A DNA stretch of 64,000 nt from Streptomyces sp. NBC_00654 (lineage in GTDB: Bacteria > Actinomycetota > Actinomycetes > Streptomycetales > Streptomycetaceae). The position numbers and the translations under genes were made by a program. The stretch lies in NCBI RefSeq assembly GCF_026341775.1, contig NZ_JAPEOB010000002.1, forward strand, positions 744,001 through 808,000, written 5' to 3'. Shown one piece after another: positions 35,747-49,118 of the stretch. Position 1 is the stretch's first letter. The number at the start of each line of letters is the position of its first letter. A model generated the notes under the pieces. It ran no database searches and was not told the origin of the DNA. It was given only the letters and a program-made list of their open reading frames with translations.

Positions 35747-36325
35747 TCACACGACCGGCAGGACCAGTTCGGGCCGGTCCCACATCACCGCGGGCGGATT
35801 GGCGGCCAAGGTGCCGACACGCTCGGCTCCGACGCTGCGGTAGAAGCCCTCGGACGGCGGGTGCGAGACGATCCGCAGCCGGCTCAGCCCGGCCCGCCGC
35901 GCCTCGCCGCGCAGATGACCGACGAGGAGACGCCCGATGCCCAGACCCTGGGCGTCGTCGGCGACGAACATCAGGTCGAGTTCGGGCGGCGACAGGATCA
36001 GCGAGTAGAAGCCGAGTACCCGGCCGGTCCCGGTGACAGCCCCGGCGCCCGTACCGACGCCCACGCCCGTACCGACGGCCGGTCCGGTACCGGCGCCCGG
36101 CCCCGTGGTGCCACCCGCGACCGTGGCGGCAACGAACACCTGGTGCGCCTCGATGTAGTCCGGCCCGACCCGGTAGCCCGCGACCATCGGCGCGTAGGGG
36201 CCTTCGTAGGCGCGCGAGGTCCTGACCAGGCGGGTGAGCCGTTTGGCGTCGCCCGCCGTCGCCCGCCTGATCACCACGTCGTCGCGGTGCGTACCGCCCC
36301 CGGGGAACGTCGTGCCTGAAGTCAT
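35747..36325 (-). CDS. GNAT N-acetyltransferase with Gly/Thr-rich insertion
   Basis: A 192-residue acetyl-CoA-dependent acetyltransferase. VIRRATAGDAKRLTRLV opens the fold, the acetyl-CoA loop is AQGLGIGRLLVGHL and SEGFYRSVGAERVG is motif B. Between beta strands 3 and 4 lies an unusual stretch of about 30 residues made almost only of Gly, Thr, Val, Ala and Pro, coded by near-repeats, absent from normal GNATs. ATG at 36325 is preferred because TAATAC lies 6-7 nt upstream, suggesting a leaderless message; ATG at 36343 is an alternative. The substrate is unknown. Confidence 0.8.
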   Translation of the reverse strand: MTSGTTFPGGGTHRDDVVIRRATAGDAKRLTRLVRTSRAYEGPYAPMVAGYRVGPDYIEAHQVFVAATVAGGTTGPGAGTGPAVGTGVGVGTGAGAVTGTGRVLGFYSLILSPPELDLMFVADDAQGLGIGRLLVGHLRGEARRAGLSRLRIVSHPPSEGFYRSVGAERVGTLAANPPAVMWDRPELVLPVV

Positions 36326-36387
36326 ACGGGGAGTATTACCCATCGGCCGGGGCAGAGGCTGCCGGGCGGGGGCTGCCGGGCGGTTGG

Positions 36388-37311
36388 TCAGGACCCCGCG
36401 TGACCGGCGTGAACGGTGAACGCGACGGTGCGGACCTCGCCGTCGTGCCGGAAGTCCAGGAACAGCCGGTAGGCGCCGCTGCTGGGCGCGGTGGCCGTGA
36501 AGGACACCTCCGGGCCGGGTCCGCCCTCGTTCGGGTGAACGTGCAGATAGGCGAGGTCGCCCGAGCGCAGGGCGACGAGGTGCCCGTACGCCCCGAGGTA
36601 GGGCTGGAGGTCGGTGACCGGGCGGCCGTTCCTGCTCACGGTGAGCTTGAGCTCCCCCGGCTTCCCGGCGCGCAGGGCACCGTCGAGGGCGACCTCGTAC
36701 CCGTCGGCAGTGGCGGTGCCGCGGACCGGCGGCAGGGGCTGCGGGCGGGCATCGCCCGCGACGGCCAGGTCCGCCCCGAGCGTGAGGCCGGTGGCCCCCT
36801 TGCCCGCGGGAGTGAAGTCGGCGAAGACACGGTACCCACCGGCGTCCGGCAGCCTGACGACGGTGGACCAGGTGCCGTCCGCCCCGCGCACGGGGTGCAC
36901 ATGGCGGTACTCGGTCAGGTCGCGCGAGGCGATGATGAAGTGCAGTTCCTTGGTGTGCTCGCGCTGGAACGCGGTGACCTTGCGGCCGTGCTCGTCCTTG
37001 ATCGCGAAACGGATCTCGCTCCGGGCCCCGGCGGTCAGGGTGGGGGTGTCGAGGTCCAGGGTGTAGCCGCCCTCGGACACCTGCAGCCCGCCGGCCGCCC
37101 CCCGGTCCCCGCCCTCCCCTCCTTCGGCCGCCCCCGCGGACTCCTCCTCGTGGCCGCCGTGCCCGTCCGGCTGCTGCGCGGCACGACCGGGCGCGGCATG
37201 GCCGGGCGCGGCCTCGAACACCGGGTCGGCGCCGTTGCCCACGCCGTAGGCGGTACCGAACGTCGCGGCGAGCGCGGCGGCGAAGGCGGTGATCCTCAGT
37301 CCGGTGTTCAT
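36388..37311 (-). CDS. Exported protein, likely copper-responsive, with two beta domains
   Basis: A 307-residue protein exported by an N-terminal signal (about 1-23, ITAFAAALAATFGTAYG). A His/Glu/Gly-rich segment (HGGHEEE, about 50-70) follows and could bind metal. Two beta-sandwich-like regions (about 78-190 and 200-300) carry repeated HVHP motifs (TEYRHVHPV, YLHVHPNEG). Copper control is inferred from a perfect CsoR-type palindrome 89 nt upstream of the start. The ATG at 37311 follows GGAGA. The role may be periplasmic copper binding or transfer; no enzyme motif is seen. Confidence 0.75.
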   Translation of the reverse strand: MNTGLRITAFAAALAATFGTAYGVGNGADPVFEAAPGHAAPGRAAQQPDGHGGHEEESAGAAEGGEGGDRGAAGGLQVSEGGYTLDLDTPTLTAGARSEIRFAIKDEHGRKVTAFQREHTKELHFIIASRDLTEYRHVHPVRGADGTWSTVVRLPDAGGYRVFADFTPAGKGATGLTLGADLAVAGDARPQPLPPVRGTATADGYEVALDGALRAGKPGELKLTVSRNGRPVTDLQPYLGAYGHLVALRSGDLAYLHVHPNEGGPGPEVSFTATAPSSGAYRLFLDFRHDGEVRTVAFTVHAGHAGS

Positions 37312-37399
37312 GACGGTCTCCCTGTGGCCGACGGATGTCGATGACGGGCGCCGTCGATGGCGGACGCCACGGACAGGTGTTCTTCCCGACCCCTAAAAC

Positions 37400-37418
37400 A
37401 TACCCCCTGGGGGTATGA
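37400..37418. promoter_or_regulatory. CsoR-type copper operator
   Basis: A 19-bp perfect palindrome CATACCCCC-T-GGGGGTATG. The ATACCCCC/GGGGGTAT pattern matches operators bound by the Cu(I)-sensing repressor CsoR in Streptomyces. It is positioned to overlap the promoter of the leftward exported protein at 36388-37311. No csoR gene is in this window, so the repressor would act in trans. Confidence 0.78.
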
Positions 37419-37437
37419 AGTCAAGCCCGGGGGCCAC

Positions 37438-38235
37438 TCAGCCGGAGACCACCAGCTCGCCGCGCAGCCGCTCCACCGTCGGTTCGGGGATCCGCAGCCC
37501 GTTGCGCACATATCCGTCGAGCCCGCCCCACCGCTCCTCCATCGCGTCCAGCGCCACGTCCAGATAGCGGGGACGGACCTCGGTGATCGCGGCGGCGATG
37601 CCGGGATCCCCGCCCGCGTCGAGGAACTTCTGCACATACGGCGCGAAGGCGGCCCGCACCGCCGGGTTCACCGCCAGGAACTCCGCGCGCACGACCTCCC
37701 GCGAGGCACCCACGATCATCAGCAGGACGGCCGCCGCCCAGCCGGTACGGTCCTTGCCCGCCGTGCAGTGGAAGAGCACGGGCCTGGCCCGCGCGTCGGC
37801 CGCCGTCTCCAGAAAGGCCCGGTAGGCGGCCGCGGCGGACGGCGAGAGCACCAGCTGCCGGTAGGTGTCGGCGAAGAGCCCCTCGGCCCTGCCGCCGCCG
37901 AGCGCACGGCCCGCCTCGGCCGGGTCCGCCAGCAGCGCCCGCAGCCGGGCCGGCGCGACCCCGGGGTTCCCACCGAGCACATCGGCGACGAACAGCCTGG
38001 CCCCGGCGGGCAGCCGGTCCGGGGCCCACTGGCGCTCGTCGGCGGTACGCAGGTCGACGACGGTACGAATACCGAGGGCGGCCACCGCCATGTCCCCCTG
38101 CGGGTCGTAGTCACTCAATTGCCCCGAGCGCAGGAGCACCCCCTGCCGCACCCGGCGGCCGCACCCCAGGGCGATACCGCCCAGATCGCGCAGATTGACA
38201 ACGGTGGCGGCCGGGACGGCCCGGGCGGTCTGCAC
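37438..38235 (-). CDS. Tyrosine-protein phosphatase (Y_phosphatase3 family)
   Basis: A 265-residue phosphatase of the PtpB/IphP-like dual-specificity type. NLRDLGG (14-20) is the N-terminal family motif, and the catalytic P-loop HCTAGKDRTG provides Cys157 and Arg163; Lys and Asp in the loop are characteristic of enzymes with tyrosine, serine and phosphoinositide activity. No signal peptide is seen. The start ATG at 38235 is followed by an AT-rich 258-nt gap to mutA that should hold both divergent promoters. Confidence 0.88.
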   Translation of the reverse strand: MQTARAVPAATVVNLRDLGGIALGCGRRVRQGVLLRSGQLSDYDPQGDMAVAALGIRTVVDLRTADERQWAPDRLPAGARLFVADVLGGNPGVAPARLRALLADPAEAGRALGGGRAEGLFADTYRQLVLSPSAAAAYRAFLETAADARARPVLFHCTAGKDRTGWAAAVLLMIVGASREVVRAEFLAVNPAVRAAFAPYVQKFLDAGGDPGIAAAITEVRPRYLDVALDAMEERWGGLDGYVRNGLRIPEPTVERLRGELVVSG

Positions 38236-38481
38236 GATGAAATGCCTCTTTCCCTATGAGTTCAGCGAATTACGCATATCAGGATCAAAGTCGCACGCGC
38301 CGCACGAATCGACAACGGAAAACGCCGGATACCACCCGGGGCATCGACCGCTCGCCCGTCCGCGCCGCCCCGGCACACACACGGGCGGCCCGGTTACGCC
38401 ACGGTCCGTAAAGGATCAAGTGCGTTCCGGAGAGGGCAAGGTCACAGGCGGTTCCCCTGCTGCTCATTCCATGCCCTGACC

Positions 38482-38487
38482 TAACAT
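38482..38487 (+). promoter_or_regulatory. Candidate -10 box of mutA, leaderless transcript
   Basis: TAACAT (38482-38487) lies 6 nt before the mutA ATG, and no Shine-Dalgarno sequence precedes that ATG. Transcription would start at or next to the A of the start codon, giving a leaderless message, which is frequent in Streptomyces. The -35 region is not convincing. Confidence 0.45.
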
Positions 38488-38493
38488 CTGAGC

Positions 38494-40352
38494 ATGACGG
38501 TCCTGCCTGCTGACGGGCTCTCCCTGGCCGCCGAGTTCCCTGACCCCTCCCATGACCAGTGGCAGAGCCTTGTCGAAGGCGTACTGCGCAAGTCGGGCAA
38601 GGAAGTCTCGGGCGCGGCGGCCGAGGAAGCGCTGTCCACCACACTGGAGGACGGGCTCACCACCCGCCCCCTCTACACCTCGCACGACACCTCGCCCGAC
38701 ACCGGATTTCCCGGCTTCGCCCCCTTCACCCGGGGAAGCAGGGCCGAGGGGACCGCGGCGGGCGGCTGGGACGTACGGCAGCGGCACGCGCTGACCGACC
38801 CCGCCCGGCTCAACGAGGCCCTGCTCGGCGATCTGGAGAACGGCGTCACCTCGCTGTGGCTGGCCGTGGGCGGCCCCGACGGGGTCCCGGTCTCCGGCCT
38901 CGCCCGCGCGCTGGACGGCGTCTATCTCGACCTGGCCCCCGTCGCCCTCGACGCCCCCACCGAATTCGACTCCGCCGCAAGGGAGTTGCTCCGACTCTGC
39001 CAGGAGCGCGGGGTGGCGGCGGACGCCGTGCGCGGCAGTCTCGGCGCGGACCCGCTCGGCCGTGCGGCCCGCACCGGCACCGAGGCCGACTTCTCGGCCG
39101 CCGTCCACTGGGCGCAGGTGTGCGAGCGCGAGCATCCCGGGCTGCGCGCGCTGAGCGTGGACGCGTTGCCGTACCACGGGGCCGGTGGTTCGGCCGCCGA
39201 GGAGCTGGGCCTCTCCCTGGCCACCGGGGTGGCCTGTCTGCGGGAGCTGACCGGGGCGGGCATGTCCGTCGAAGCGGCCTGCGCACAGCTGGAGTTCCGC
39301 TACGCGGCCACCGCCGACCAGTTCCTGACCATCGCCAAGCTGCGGGCCGCGCGCCGGCTGTGGGCGCGGGTCGCCGAGGTCTGCGGGGCCGCCGGGGCGG
39401 GTGCCCAGCGCCAGCACGCCGTGACGTCACCGGTGATGATGACGCGTCGTGATCCGTGGGTGAACATGCTCCGGACCACGCTGGCCTGTCTGGGTGCGGG
39501 TGTCGGCGGCGCCGACTCCGTGACCGTGCTGCCGTTCGATCACGCGCTGGGCCTGCCGGACGCGTTCGCCCGGCGGATCGCCCGCAACACCTCGACCATC
39601 CTGATGGAGGAGTCGCATCTGGCGCGGGTCATCGACCCGGCGGGCGGCTCCTGGTACGTGGAGCGGCTCACCGGTGAACTCGCGGCCGCCGCCTGGTCCT
39701 TCTTCCAGGAGATCGAGCGGGCGGGCGGCCAGGCCGCCGCCCTGCGTTCCGGGATGGTGGGTGAACGGCTCGCCGCCACCTGGGCCGCCCGGTCCAAGGA
39801 CCTGGCGCGGCGCAAGGAGCCGGTGACCGGCGTCAGCGAGTTCCCGCAGCTGTCGGAGCGGCCGGTGGAACGCGAGCCCGCGCCCGCCGCCTCCGGTGCG
39901 CCGGGCGGGCTGCCCGTCGTCCGCCGCGACGAGGCGTTCGAGACACTGCGGGCCCGGTCGGACGCGCACCTCGCGGCCACGGGATCGCGTCCCAAGGTGT
40001 TCATCGCCGCGCTGGGACCCGCCGCCGCGCACACGGCACGGGCGTCCTTCGCGTCCAACCTCTTCCTGGCCGGCGGGATCGAGGCGGTGCACGACCCGGT
40101 GTCGGTGGACGCGTCGTCGGCCGCCGACGCCTTCACCGCCAGTGGGGCGTCGGCCGCGTGCCTGTGCTCCTCCGACCCGCTGTACGCCGAGCACGCGGGG
40201 GCGGTGGCCTCGGCGCTCCGGTCCGCGGGCGCCGGACAGGTGTTCCTCGCGGGGCGGCCCGGTGAGTACCCCGGTGTCGACTCCTGTGTGTTCGCCGGCT
40301 GCGACGCGGTCACCGTCCTCTCCTCCGTACTCGACCGCATGGGAGTGGCGTG

Positions 40353-40353
<1 letters not shown>
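38494..40353 (+). CDS. mutA: Methylmalonyl-CoA mutase small (beta) subunit
   Basis: A 619-residue subunit of the heterodimeric B12 enzyme that interconverts succinyl-CoA and methylmalonyl-CoA. The TIM-barrel domain covers about 40-440 ([48 protein letters not shown]) and a B12-binding-like domain lies in the last 130 residues. That domain lacks the DxHxxG cobalamin ligand motif, as expected for the non-catalytic subunit. Its TGA overlaps the mutB start region, so expression is coupled. The pathway links propionyl-CoA to the TCA cycle and polyketide precursors. Confidence 0.93.
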
Positions 40354-42635
<2,282 letters not shown>

Positions 42636-42647
42636 GCCGCTGACCGG

Positions 42648-43634
42648 ATGGCTGTGAAGATCGATACCGACGCCTACGCCGGCGGGGTGCTCGACGGGAA
42701 GCGGGCGTTCATCGCCCGCGCCATCACCCTGGTCGAGTCGACCCGTCCCGACCACCGGGCGCTGGCCCAGCGGCTGCTCGGCGAGTTGCTGCCGCACTCC
42801 GGGCGGGCCCGGCGCATCGGCGTCAGCGGGGTGCCCGGCGTGGGCAAGTCCACCTTCATCGACGCGCTCGGCACCATGCTCACGGGGCTCGGGCATCGGG
42901 TCGCGGTGCTCGCCGTGGACCCGTCGTCCAGTCGCACCGGCGGTTCCATCCTGGGCGACAAGACCAGGATGGAACGGCTGGCGGTGGACCGGAACGCGTT
43001 CGTCCGGCCCTCGCCCACGGCGGGAACACTGGGCGGGGTGGCGCGGGCGACCCGTGAGTCCATGGTGGTGATGGAGGCGGCGGGCTACGACGTGGTGCTG
43101 GTGGAGACGGTCGGCGTCGGGCAGTCCGAGACGGCCGTCGCCAACATGGTCGACACGTTCCTGCTGCTCACCCTGGCCCGCACCGGCGATCAGCTCCAGG
43201 GCATCAAGAAGGGGGTGCTGGAGCTGGCGGACGCCATCGCGGTCAACAAGGCCGACGGACCGCACGAGCGTGACGCCCGCTCGGCGGCACGTGAACTCGC
43301 GGGCGCGCTGCGGCTGATGCACCCGGCGGATGCCGCCTGGACTCCCCCGGTCCTCACCTGCAGCGCCCGGGAGTCGAGCGGTCTCGACGCCCTGTGGGAG
43401 CGGCTGGAGCAGCACCGTACGCTCCTCGAATCCACCGGGCGGCTGGCGGCCAAGCGCAGCGAGCAGCAGGTGGACTGGACCTGGACGATGGTCCGCGACG
43501 AGCTGCTGGACAGTCTGCGCGCCCATCCGGCGGTACGGGCGCTCGCCCCGGATCTCGAACGCCGGGTGCGGGAGGGCGAGTTGACGGCCACTCTCGCCGC
43601 CGAGCAGATCCTCGGCGCGTTCCGCCGGACCTGA
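42648..43634 (+). CDS. meaB: MeaB, methylmalonyl-CoA mutase-associated GTPase
   Basis: A 328-residue G3E/SIMIBI GTPase that loads cobalamin on, and protects, methylmalonyl-CoA mutase. The Walker A motif is GVPGVGKSTF (about 61-70), switch regions include AVDPSSSRTGGSILGDKTRM, the Walker B region is VLVETVGVGQSE, and NKAD gives guanine specificity; the C-terminal dimerisation helices follow. It starts 12 nt after mutB, which supports the functional link. The start ATG at 42648 is the only good candidate. Confidence 0.94.
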   Translation: MAVKIDTDAYAGGVLDGKRAFIARAITLVESTRPDHRALAQRLLGELLPHSGRARRIGVSGVPGVGKSTFIDALGTMLTGLGHRVAVLAVDPSSSRTGGSILGDKTRMERLAVDRNAFVRPSPTAGTLGGVARATRESMVVMEAAGYDVVLVETVGVGQSETAVANMVDTFLLLTLARTGDQLQGIKKGVLELADAIAVNKADGPHERDARSAARELAGALRLMHPADAAWTPPVLTCSARESSGLDALWERLEQHRTLLESTGRLAAKRSEQQVDWTWTMVRDELLDSLRAHPAVRALAPDLERRVREGELTATLAAEQILGAFRRT

Positions 43635-43642
43635 CCGCGGAC

Positions 43643-43675
43643 GGCGGGGCCACCCGGGCGAGGGTGCCCCGCCGC
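43643..43675 (+). terminator. Hairpin after meaB
   Basis: CGGCGGGG pairs with CCCCGCCG and CACCC with GGGTG, with one bulged base, around a 6-nt loop. It starts 9 nt after the meaB stop and is a good end for the mut operon transcript. Confidence 0.6.
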
Positions 43676-43979
43676 CGGCCCGTCCTTCTTTTCTTCCGCC
43701 TGCCCCTGTCCAGCTCTCGGGCATGAGTGATACAGTGCGAGTGGCATTTGCGTACGCCCCCTCTTGAGGGCGCCGGTGCCGATCCTCTTTCTCCCGCTGC
43801 GACACCTGTCCTCACGGACCGGCGATCCAGCTTCTCGCACGATTCCTCTGTCCGGTCCGGGCGCTCCGTCGCCCGTGTACCCGGTGGTACCCCTTCGGTA
43901 CCCCTGGTACGGGGCGTGATTCCGCCGCCCTCCCTTCGCCGGACCCCTCATGCGCCATGTCCGCGAAAGGACCCCTCTC
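43676..43979 (+). promoter_or_regulatory. Long non-coding region upstream of short rho
   Basis: About 300 bp without a plausible gene. A T/C-rich stretch near 43684-43720 is followed by TACAGT (43731-43736), a possible -10 box, so the mRNA leader could be about 240 nt. CCCCTCTTGAGGG (near 43758) and alternating GGTACC-like motifs (near 43888-43915) could form small structures. Leaders of rho genes elsewhere take part in autoregulation; that is only a possibility here. Confidence 0.35.
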
Positions 43980-45125
<1,146 letters not shown>

Positions 45126-45159
45126 ACGCCGGGCACGGTCCGCCGGGCGGTCCCCCGGA

Positions 45160-46806
<1,647 letters not shown>

Positions 46807-46955
46807 CGGTTCTCCTCGTTGTCGTCGGTCGGTCCGCACGGGTGTGCCATCACCCGGGTCGGACGGGCACCACGATATGTACCCGATCCGCGGCTCCGGC
46901 TCCGACGGACCCGCCGCCCCGGCCGGTTCACGCCGTGGACCGGCCGCGAGGAGCA

Positions 46956-46993
46956 CGGCGCACCGGACGCGGCCGATGCCGTCCGGTGCGCCG
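46956..46993 (-). terminator. 14-bp hairpin after the chitinase gene
   Basis: Arms 46956-46969 and 46980-46993 pair perfectly (core GGCGCACCGGAC/GTCCGGTGCGCC) around a 10-nt loop, beginning 7 nt after the chitinase stop codon. Confidence 0.7.
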
Positions 46994-46999
46994 GGTGGC

Positions 47000-48067
47000 T
47001 CAACGCCCTTGCAGGGACTTCACGTTGTCTCCGAAGGTCCAGCCCTTGGAACCGTCCCAGTTGAGGGACCAGGTCATCAGGCCCTTCAGCGCGCCGTTGT
47101 AGTGGTTCCAGGCGTGGGAGACGAGGCCGGTCGTCATATGGCCGCCTCCGGCGCCGGGCTGCGCGGGCAGTCCGGGCACCTGCTTGTCGTAGGGCACCTT
47201 GATCGTGGTGCCCTGGATGACGAGCCCGGCGTTGAGGCAGTCCGTCTGGGCGGTGAAGCCCTGGACCGTTCCCGCGGAGTACGAGTCACCGGAGCAGCCG
47301 TACATGCTGCCGTTGTAGTACTGCATGTTCAGCCACCAGAGGCGGCCGTTGTCCGCGTACTTCTTGATGATCGGCAGGTACGCGCCCCAGATCGAGCCGT
47401 AGACCACGCTGCCTCCGGTGACGTACGCCGTCTCGGGAGCCATCGTCAGGCCGAAGTTCGACGGCATCCGCGCGAGCACGCCGTCGATGATCCGGATGAG
47501 GTTGGACTGCGAGGGCGACAGCTGGTTGATGTTTCCCGTACCGACGAGACCTGTCTCGATGTCGATGTCGATGCCGTCGAAGTTGTACTTCTTGAGGATC
47601 GGCACCACCGTCTCGACGAACCGGTCGGCGACCGCGGTGGAGCTCAGGTCGATCCCGGCCGTCGCACCGCCGATCGACATGAGGGTGGTCAGGCCCGATG
47701 CCTTGGCCTGGCACATCTCGGCGGGGGTGGCCACCTTGACCGTCGAGTCCATCCCGTCCTCCCACAGGACGGTGCCGTCCGAGCGGATGACGGGGAAGGC
47801 GGCGTTGATGACGTTGTAACCGTGTGCCGTGATGCGGGAGTCGGTGACCGGGATCCAGCCGAGCGGCGGGTGCACCCCGTTCGCCGCACCGTCCCAGTTC
47901 TCCCAGTAGCCCTGGAGCACCTTGCCCGCGGGCTTCGACTTCACCGCGCAGGTCTCCTCCTGCGGCGCGCTCGGCGGCGCGCTCGGCGGCGCCGCCGCGA
48001 CCAGCATCTGCACGGCGAAAGCCGTTGCCAGGCCGATGCCCAGCAGACGTGACGTCCGACCCATCAT
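47000..48067 (-). CDS. Secreted chitinase, glycoside hydrolase family 18
   Basis: A 355-residue exported chitinase made of a signal peptide (about 1-30) and a GH18 barrel, without a chitin-binding or fibronectin domain. The catalytic strand is DGIDIDIE with acid Glu171; SIGG (131-134) and MAPETAY, QYYN in later strands line the cleft, as in actinobacterial ChiC/ChiD-type enzymes. The ATG at 48067 follows GGAGAGGA with 4-6 nt spacing. Expression should respond to chitin through the paired 12-bp elements upstream. It releases chito-oligosaccharides for uptake. Confidence 0.93.
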   Translation of the reverse strand: MMGRTSRLLGIGLATAFAVQMLVAAAPPSAPPSAPQEETCAVKSKPAGKVLQGYWENWDGAANGVHPPLGWIPVTDSRITAHGYNVINAAFPVIRSDGTVLWEDGMDSTVKVATPAEMCQAKASGLTTLMSIGGATAGIDLSSTAVADRFVETVVPILKKYNFDGIDIDIETGLVGTGNINQLSPSQSNLIRIIDGVLARMPSNFGLTMAPETAYVTGGSVVYGSIWGAYLPIIKKYADNGRLWWLNMQYYNGSMYGCSGDSYSAGTVQGFTAQTDCLNAGLVIQGTTIKVPYDKQVPGLPAQPGAGGGHMTTGLVSHAWNHYNGALKGLMTWSLNWDGSKGWTFGDNVKSLQGR

Positions 48068-48148
48068 CTCTGTCCTCTCCAGCCAGGGCCTGCCGCCGCC
48101 CGGCGCGAAGGGTTCGCGCCCGGCCCACCCATGTCGTGACCCTGCCAA

Positions 48149-48190
48149 ACCGTAAAGTGGTCCAGACCTTCGGTCAATAGGTCTGGACCA
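48149..48190 (-). promoter_or_regulatory. Chitinase promoter with two 12-bp operator arms
   Basis: On the lower strand, TTGACC (48177-48172), a 17-bp spacer and TACGGT (48154-48149) form a good sigma-70-like promoter. TGGTCCAGACCT occurs at 48158-48169 on the upper strand and again, inverted, at 48179-48190, so the two arms flank the -35 box. The element matches the 12-bp repeats known from Streptomyces chitinase promoters and resembles the DasR site. Predicted 5' UTR is about 75 nt. Confidence 0.75.
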
Positions 48191-48198
48191 AGTGCGGG

Positions 48199-48825
48199 TC
48201 ACGGAGTGGACCCCGCGGGGCGCCCGCGACGGGCGTCGGCGAGGCCCTGCCAGCGCTCCGCGACATCCGCGACGGCCGGGGGAAGGGGCAGCTGGTCGAG
48301 AATCCGCATGGCGATATGGTCCACGAGGTCACCGATGCTGCGCGGCGCGTCGTAGAACGCCGGCATCGGCGGGACGATGCGGGCTCCCATGCGGGAGAGA
48401 GCGAGCATGTTCTCCAGATGGATCTCGCTCAGCGGCGTCTCCCGGGGTACGAGGACCAGCGGGCGCCGCTCCTTGAGCATCACATCGGCCGCACGGGAGA
48501 TGAGGTTGTCGGCGAGTCCGTGCCGGACCGAGGCGAGTGTCTTCATGCTGCACGGAACGATGACCATCCCCGCGGCCGGATACGAGCCGGAGGAGATCGT
48601 GGCGCCCTGATCGCCGAACTTGTGGGTCACATCGGCGAGTTCGGAGAGCTGCCGGCTGGTGCGTGAAGTCTCCACCTCGATGGTGGAGCGGGCCCAGGTG
48701 CTCAGCACGAGATGGGTCTCCACCTCCGGCACGTCCCTCAGGATCTCCAACAGCCGGACGGCGAACGGGGCCCCGGTGGCGCCGGTGACTCCGACGACAA
48801 GGCGGGTGGGGGGTGTGGTGATCAC
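48199..48825 (-). CDS. vdcB: UbiX-family flavin prenyltransferase (VdcB/BsdB-like)
   Basis: A 208-residue flavoprotein that prenylates FMN to the prFMN cofactor of UbiD decarboxylases. VVGVTGATGAPFAVRLLE (about 10-27) is the FMN loop, SSGSYPAAGMVIVPCSMKTLASVRHG contains the conserved catalytic region, and LVPRETPLSEIHLENM is the family signature. The GTG at 48825 follows CAGGAG. Pairing with a UbiD gene matches nonoxidative vanillate/4-hydroxybenzoate decarboxylase loci (vdcBCD) of Streptomyces; the small third gene vdcD is not found between or beside them. Confidence 0.87.
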   Translation of the reverse strand: MITTPPTRLVVGVTGATGAPFAVRLLEILRDVPEVETHLVLSTWARSTIEVETSRTSRQLSELADVTHKFGDQGATISSGSYPAAGMVIVPCSMKTLASVRHGLADNLISRAADVMLKERRPLVLVPRETPLSEIHLENMLALSRMGARIVPPMPAFYDAPRSIGDLVDHIAMRILDQLPLPPAVADVAERWQGLADARRGRPAGSTP

Positions 48826-49118
48826 AGCGGGCTCCTGGTGCGGTGGGGCGGGTCGGGGAGGGACGGGCGGGGTCGGGGCGGGACGAGGAGCCGGACCGGC
48901 TGTGCGGGTGTCCGGGCCGGGCCCGGGGAGGCGGCCCGGACGGGCCGGCTCCCCGGGCATTCCCGAGGTGATGGGTGCCTCGGTGCTCGGGTCCGGTTAC
49001 TCAAGGCTGTCCCGCCGGCCTACAGCGGCAGAAGATCCTTCCAGCGTGCGCGCAGCTCCTGGCGGGCCTGCTCGTCGAACCGGTTGGCCGCCGGATAGCG
49101 GTCCTTCCAGGCGAACGG

